Source: a virus
DNA length: 64,000 bases
IMG/VR virus record: IMGVR_UViG_3300008117_006295
Coordinates: 1-64,000 of that record
Direction: 5' to 3' (one strand)
Numbering within the stretch: the first letter of the stretch is position 1; each line of letters starts with the position of its first letter. The notes under the pieces are model-generated. The model did not search any database, was not told the origin of the DNA, and saw nothing but the letters and a program-made list of their open reading frames with translations. Made by a program: the position numbers and the translations under genes. Positions 59,734 to 64,000 of this stretch are shown in pieces.

Positions 59734-61335
59734 TTATTCTACTAAATCACTAATTGTAGGATTTTGTATACCTATATTTGAACCTTCATCTGGACTAGTT
59801 CCAATACCATCTATATTAAATTCTGCAAATGCGCCTATTCTATTATCTTCTTGTCTAAAAAATGTTAGTGCAGGATCTGTGAGTCCTAGCACCCTAGTGC
59901 CTTCATCTACCCAGCCTCCAGCGTTTGTTGGAATATCGCTAAATATTAATTGTGAATAATTTTGTCCATCTGTTGATCGATTATAACATATTGTTTGATT
60001 AATATTAGCAATATATTGTTTACCATAGTAAGTATCTCCTAAATTTTGCACAAAGGCATGTATCTTCTTTAGATCTTCTGTTATATTATACTTATTAACA
60101 TAAATATCTCTGCTTTTTGGATTATTAACAGAATCAGCAGCAGATAATGAAGCATCAAGAGCGGTAGCTGCATTTGCTAAAGTATTTAATGAATTGTCTA
60201 AGTTAGCAACACCCTGAGGATGCATCTCTCTTATTGCTGCGTTTAATGTGCCAGGAGTTGATGAATTAAAAGCGCGATCTTTCCAGAGTTCGTAAGATGA
60301 CATGGCCGCTCTTATGTCCATTTCAGAAATTGTGTATGGCCCATTACTTGCAAAAGGCATATTTAAAGAACAGTTTAATGTATGTACTCTTTTTGCTATC
60401 CAAAAACCGACGCAGTTATCTCTGGCATAAGGCACTATTGGATTACCATTTAATTCATCTTCTCCAAAAAAGAAATCAAATTTATCAACATAAGTTAGAT
60501 AGTGTTGTTGTTCTCCAAAAATTAAACTTCGTGTTTTATCATTTCTTATTTCTTGACCATAACTTAAATCAGTAGCTGATCCATTAAAAGCATTAATTAT
60601 ATAATTAAAACTTGTTGGTTGTTGATTAAGCGTTACAGTATTTATACTGATGACATTTTCATTATTCATTGTTATAAAAAAATCTAGTCCAAGAACATCG
60701 CAAACATCGCTGATAAGTTGTAGTATACTAATACTAGGGCCTGGGACTCTATAGTATTCTGGAAGTCCTGTTGGAAAACTAGTAAAATTAATAGTAAATT
60801 CATAATTTGTTGGAGAATAAATAGTTGGATTCATTAACTTTAATCCATCTATAATTTTTTGGTATGGCATACCTCTTTCACTGGTAAAAGACGTACCGAA
60901 AACTGTACAGTCCTGATTTAAAACATTTCCTTCATAATAAGAATATATATTAAAATAATTTTTTGTTTGAATAGGTGGACCTAAATAAGAATCTACAATA
61001 ACAACACAATTTTCAAGTAATGATCTTGGATCAGAAATCTTAACATTATATACTTTACCAGAACTATTTTGAGTAACTGTCCAATTATTTAATATTCCAC
61101 CAAAATCAAAAAAAGTAGACTCAGAAGCTATTCGCGTTGTAAAATAAACAGGTTGGCCGATTGTATTTGCTCCCACTCTTGGTCCGAAATTCTGATTTGC
61201 TTCACAATCCTCAATAAGATCCAAACTTAAAGTACTTTCTTGCTGACTACCAAATCCTAAAGAACTATTAAAAGATAAAACTGTTGCTCCTAAAAAAACA
61301 ATAGGTTCATTCAAAATTGGTGTTGGTAAAGTCAT
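59734..61335 (-). CDS. Putative baseplate hub-like or tail protein
   Basis: 533 residues with GGAG about 8 bases before the ATG. The N-terminal third (LGATVLSFNSSLGFGSQQES, then VYNVKISDPRSLLENCVVIV) reads like a beta-barrel hub domain in which DPR-type strands precede a long insertion; the middle has SDVCDVLGLDFFITMNNENV and FFFGEDELNGN. Such patterns resemble gp27/late-control D-type hub proteins, but this is a fold impression. The C-terminus has SQLIFSDIPTNAGGWVDEGT. Confidence 0.5.
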   Translation of the reverse strand: MTLPTPILNEPIVFLGATVLSFNSSLGFGSQQESTLSLDLIEDCEANQNFGPRVGANTIGQPVYFTTRIASESTFFDFGGILNNWTVTQNSSGKVYNVKISDPRSLLENCVVIVDSYLGPPIQTKNYFNIYSYYEGNVLNQDCTVFGTSFTSERGMPYQKIIDGLKLMNPTIYSPTNYEFTINFTSFPTGLPEYYRVPGPSISILQLISDVCDVLGLDFFITMNNENVISINTVTLNQQPTSFNYIINAFNGSATDLSYGQEIRNDKTRSLIFGEQQHYLTYVDKFDFFFGEDELNGNPIVPYARDNCVGFWIAKRVHTLNCSLNMPFASNGPYTISEMDIRAAMSSYELWKDRAFNSSTPGTLNAAIREMHPQGVANLDNSLNTLANAATALDASLSAADSVNNPKSRDIYVNKYNITEDLKKIHAFVQNLGDTYYGKQYIANINQTICYNRSTDGQNYSQLIFSDIPTNAGGWVDEGTRVLGLTDPALTFFRQEDNRIGAFAEFNIDGIGTSPDEGSNIGIQNPTISDLVE

Positions 61336-61346
61336 TAATTAATCTC

Positions 61347-63263
61347 CTAAATAGAACATCCTGCATTACATATATATTCTAGACTGATAGTAAAGCTTCC
61401 ATCTAATGGATTTTTAGTATATTGTTTTTGTGTTATAACAGTATTAGCGCTATTTGGTAGTGATATGGGAAAAGAACCAAGATCCTGACAAGACATACAT
61501 TCTAATTGATTTAACCATTCAGCACCATCAGTAATATAATATTTACCAGTAGACGATAAGTCCACACCTCTTATTGTTATTGATACTGTTTTTGATGTTG
61601 TGGTATTGATATCCTGTATTACTGCGCATTGGCCATTATTTGGTATTGTAAAAGTAGCTATTATTGGAGTAGGATTATTTGTAGATATAGAAATTTCACT
61701 ATATTTTCTTCCGCATGGATTATTTTTATTAGTATATTCAGCTGAATAACTTATTGAACCATCATAATTATGAGTAATATTAAATGATGATGGATGAGGT
61801 GGATTACTTCTAGGATCATCAGATGGAGCTGTTATTTCTAATGACGCTAAAGTAACCCCTAATAAATTTTTGAAATTAGTATTAAAATCTTTTTTACGGG
61901 CGTCTGCTGAACCATATTCATATGTTGCTGGAGTATATATTATATCTAATAATTTTTTAGCATTTTCATACTTATTAGTTAATGCATCACCAGCAGCATT
62001 ATATAAGAAAAATGATCCTGTTTTAGGAAGTTCCAATGGTTTACTACTTCTAATTAATCCACCTTCAATTAAACCTTCTATATTTCCATCAATAGATATA
62101 GTATGATATTTTATTCCACTTTTATATTCTATATTGTGTTTTTTTGAAACAGTATGTTTTGTTTCTGGTAAACTAAAATTATTAGATGTTTTATTTTTTA
62201 TTAAAGCAGAATATGTTGCAGAAAAAGAGCCTTTTGATTCTGAAGCTGAACAAGTTATAGTTTCATTAAAAACCATAAAATCATCATCTCCTATCTCTTT
62301 TAATAGTCCTTCTGATCCTCCTATAGCATGAGCTGTTGTCAAATCTTTTAACATACTAGGATCGCACCCGGACGTGGCCGTTTGATTTTCTAATACTTGA
62401 TTTAATAAGTTTTTAACCTGATAATATAATCTATACTGAACAAAATTTTTGGCCTGTTCCCAGGCAGGAATTAATTTACTAATACTATTTTCCTCATCTG
62501 ATGCTGAACTATATGTATAAAAGTTTTTACCAGTAGCACTAATTTCATATTGTATTTCAAAAGTTGTATTATCTATATTTAGCAATTGATTTTCTTCAGT
62601 ATTTTGCACTTTATTAAATGATGATTCTGAATTAAAATTAATTGACCAATTATCATTAAAATTTTTAATTTTAAATTTATTAATATCTAATATATTAGAA
62701 TAATCGCCTTTTGGGAAGGTACTATCAGATAAAAATATAGTTTCACTAAAAGATTCTTCTAAATTTGGATTAGATTGCCATGCGCCAAAGTTTCCATCAA
62801 ACTTTGCGCCAATAAAATCAACACTATTAAATTCTAATTCTGCAGTATATCTGGCATTATGATGCCAATTATTTTCACTATCATTAATATTAAAAGATCT
62901 TAATATTCCCCCTTTAGCTTTTAATATACTTTTGGTAGTACCTCCGCTAACATCTTTAACCACATGTAAAACGCTACCATTTTTACTCAGAATAGCTCTT
63001 AATTTATACATATGATCTATAACGGCACCTATACCATTATTAGTATCGGTTGTAGTTTGAGTATTAGCATCCCAGTTTCTTAGATCCATTGCTGTTATAG
63101 TGCCATTTAATGTTATTATATATGTATATCCAATAATTGTATCATTAGAATAATTAAATTGTAAATCAATAGCGATAGTTGGAGATGGAATAACTCTACA
63201 CTCTGCCAGATCTTTTTGTCCATAAAAAACTTTAATATCTGGTGCATATTTTATTGTAGGCAT
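61347..63263 (-). CDS. Large virion structural protein, paralogue of the upstream partial gene
   Basis: 638 residues, beta-rich, starting MPTIKYAPDIKVFYGQKDLA and including an N-terminal domain of about 180 residues (VIGYTYIITLNGT-like strands, GNFGAWQSNPNLEE). The C-terminal 250 residues share pattern and order with the gene before it: NIEGLIEGGLIRSSKPLELP, FNITHNYDGSISYSAEY, and a final PLDGSFTISLEYIC. The two therefore arose by duplication. Typical of tail or decoration proteins; not identified further. Confidence 0.65.
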   Translation of the reverse strand: MPTIKYAPDIKVFYGQKDLAECRVIPSPTIAIDLQFNYSNDTIIGYTYIITLNGTITAMDLRNWDANTQTTTDTNNGIGAVIDHMYKLRAILSKNGSVLHVVKDVSGGTTKSILKAKGGILRSFNINDSENNWHHNARYTAELEFNSVDFIGAKFDGNFGAWQSNPNLEESFSETIFLSDSTFPKGDYSNILDINKFKIKNFNDNWSINFNSESSFNKVQNTEENQLLNIDNTTFEIQYEISATGKNFYTYSSASDEENSISKLIPAWEQAKNFVQYRLYYQVKNLLNQVLENQTATSGCDPSMLKDLTTAHAIGGSEGLLKEIGDDDFMVFNETITCSASESKGSFSATYSALIKNKTSNNFSLPETKHTVSKKHNIEYKSGIKYHTISIDGNIEGLIEGGLIRSSKPLELPKTGSFFLYNAAGDALTNKYENAKKLLDIIYTPATYEYGSADARKKDFNTNFKNLLGVTLASLEITAPSDDPRSNPPHPSSFNITHNYDGSISYSAEYTNKNNPCGRKYSEISISTNNPTPIIATFTIPNNGQCAVIQDINTTTSKTVSITIRGVDLSSTGKYYITDGAEWLNQLECMSCQDLGSFPISLPNSANTVITQKQYTKNPLDGSFTISLEYICNAGCSI

Positions 63264-64000
63264 ATAAACTCCAGTTCTACATGAAATGATCCGTCTATCC
63301 TATTAACATTATATTGTTCTTTAGTTTTTATATATCCATCTTCTTTATTTATAGCAGTTAAAGTTGTTAATCCGACTATTCCTGTTAATGATGGGATAGA
63401 GTTACAAATTTGTATAGTATCAGTACCACAAATTTTATTAGCTTGAGATGCTCCGTCTATTGATATGGAAATAGTGCCATTTTTTTTGGTATTTAATTTT
63501 TGTATAATTGGTCCAGCAGATCGTCCTGGAACAACAAATTCTTGAACAACATCTGCAGGATAATTTTTAACTATAGAAATATTTGTATATCCAAATTCAT
63601 TACTAATAGAATTTAAACTATCATAATTTGCATTATAGTTAATAATTCCATTATTATAATCATGAGTTATTACAAAAGAAGTTGGTAGTGGAGACGTTGG
63701 TAAATTTTGATGAGCAGTTAATAATAAATTAGCATTAGTAATATTTAATGTTGTTTTTATACTATCTGAAAGATCGTCGTTAGCACTATGTTTAATATAT
63801 GCTAAAAATGAATCGTATGCATTATCATATTTTGTAATATTATTATTTTTTTTTGTAATAAAAGCTCCACTAGCTGGCAATTCAAAATTATCATCTATTT
63901 TATCTATAAAACCACCTTCCACTAATCCTGTAACACTACCATTAACTGACAAACTAACATTCATTGAATCTCCATCAGAATATGAATTATCAACAGTAAA
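63251..64000 (-). CDS. Partial virion structural protein (C-terminal part, runs off the window)
   Basis: The frame stays open without a stop to the right edge, so the apparent Met at 63964 is internal: the codons before it read FTVDNSYSDGDS. The visible part of about 249 residues matches the C-terminal half of the next gene (SVNGSVTGLVEGGFIDKIDD, FVITHDYNNGIINYNANYDS, RIDGSFHVELEFIC). It overlaps that gene by 13 bases. The true start lies outside the window. Confidence 0.65.
   Translation of the reverse strand, partial: FTVDNSYSDGDSMNVSLSVNGSVTGLVEGGFIDKIDDNFELPASGAFITKKNNNITKYDNAYDSFLAYIKHSANDDLSDSIKTTLNITNANLLLTAHQNLPTSPLPTSFVITHDYNNGIINYNANYDSLNSISNEFGYTNISIVKNYPADVVQEFVVPGRSAGPIIQKLNTKKNGTISISIDGASQANKICGTDTIQICNSIPSLTGIVGLTTLTAINKEDGYIKTKEQYNVNRIDGSFHVELEFICLQ

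Noticed and set aside
57996-60575. Plus-strand ORFs in the 57-61 kb region
   Set aside because: They lie opposite the minus-strand structural genes, with no ribosome-binding sites or recognisable domains.
1-64000. tRNA genes, CRISPR arrays, insertion sequences, att sites or an integrase
   Set aside because: None was recognised on reading both strands; there is no cloverleaf-like sequence or spacer-repeat array, and no transposase or integrase motif.

Overview
The window is an arm of a strongly AT-rich (by eye) double-stranded DNA tailed phage, class Caudoviricetes, most like the uncultured large phages seen in aquatic viromes. The evidence is tightly packed, often overlapping genes (ATGA and TAATG junctions), a nearly complete phage replication and nucleotide-metabolism set, a phage sigma factor, ClpP-like and scaffold-like head genes, and a block of very large tail-type proteins. 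I saw no integrase, terminase, portal, major capsid gene, tRNA or CRISPR array, so this is part of a larger genome. The host cannot be named from the sequence. All family assignments are read by eye from motifs; no database was searched.

Layout. 50-4242: sugar and glycan genes (methyltransferase, dTDP-sugar aminotransferase, ketoisomerase, two related GT2 enzymes, a tiny membrane protein). 4253-7232: purine salvage (deoxyribosyltransferase-like, GMP reductase) and a GT-B glycosyltransferase. 7198-9725: head or scaffold-type proteins and a ferritin-like protein; four successive ORFs share a short N-terminal signature. 9789-13000: sigma factor, small conserved proteins, ClpP-like protease, DeoC-like protein. 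13056-18793: small structural, fibre and membrane proteins plus a papain-like cysteine peptidase, possibly lysis or membrane related.

18825-36782 is the DNA metabolism block: dCMP deaminase, class I ribonucleotide reductase, dUTPase, PhoH, HNH nuclease, RecA, Vsr-like nuclease, DnaB-type helicase, DnaG-type primase, dNMP kinase, RecB/Cas4-like nuclease, a DNA polymerase III alpha subunit split into two genes with a DnaQ-type exonuclease between them, and SSB. It opens with a near-consensus sigma70 promoter whose predicted start falls on the ATG of the deaminase gene; ssb has its own near-consensus promoter and a terminator. 36867-47876 is mainly glycosyltransferases, with a nuclease, an annealing-protein candidate and a zinc-ribbon protein in the middle. 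It ends tail to tail against the minus-strand block 47866-64000 of large structural proteins, two of which carry long Thr/Pro-rich, mucin-like linkers.

Two transcription systems are suggested. Host-type promoters (TTGACT or TTGACA with TATAAT) serve the replication genes, while a different element, RGTGTATNTAAT, occurs in six of the longer plus-strand intergenic gaps between 13.0 and 22.6 kb and may be read by the phage sigma factor at 9789. The most unusual points are the split polymerase, this candidate phage promoter, and a GT60-like (polypeptide GlcNAc transferase type) enzyme next to mucin-like tail proteins, which suggests a testable hypothesis of phage-directed O-glycosylation.
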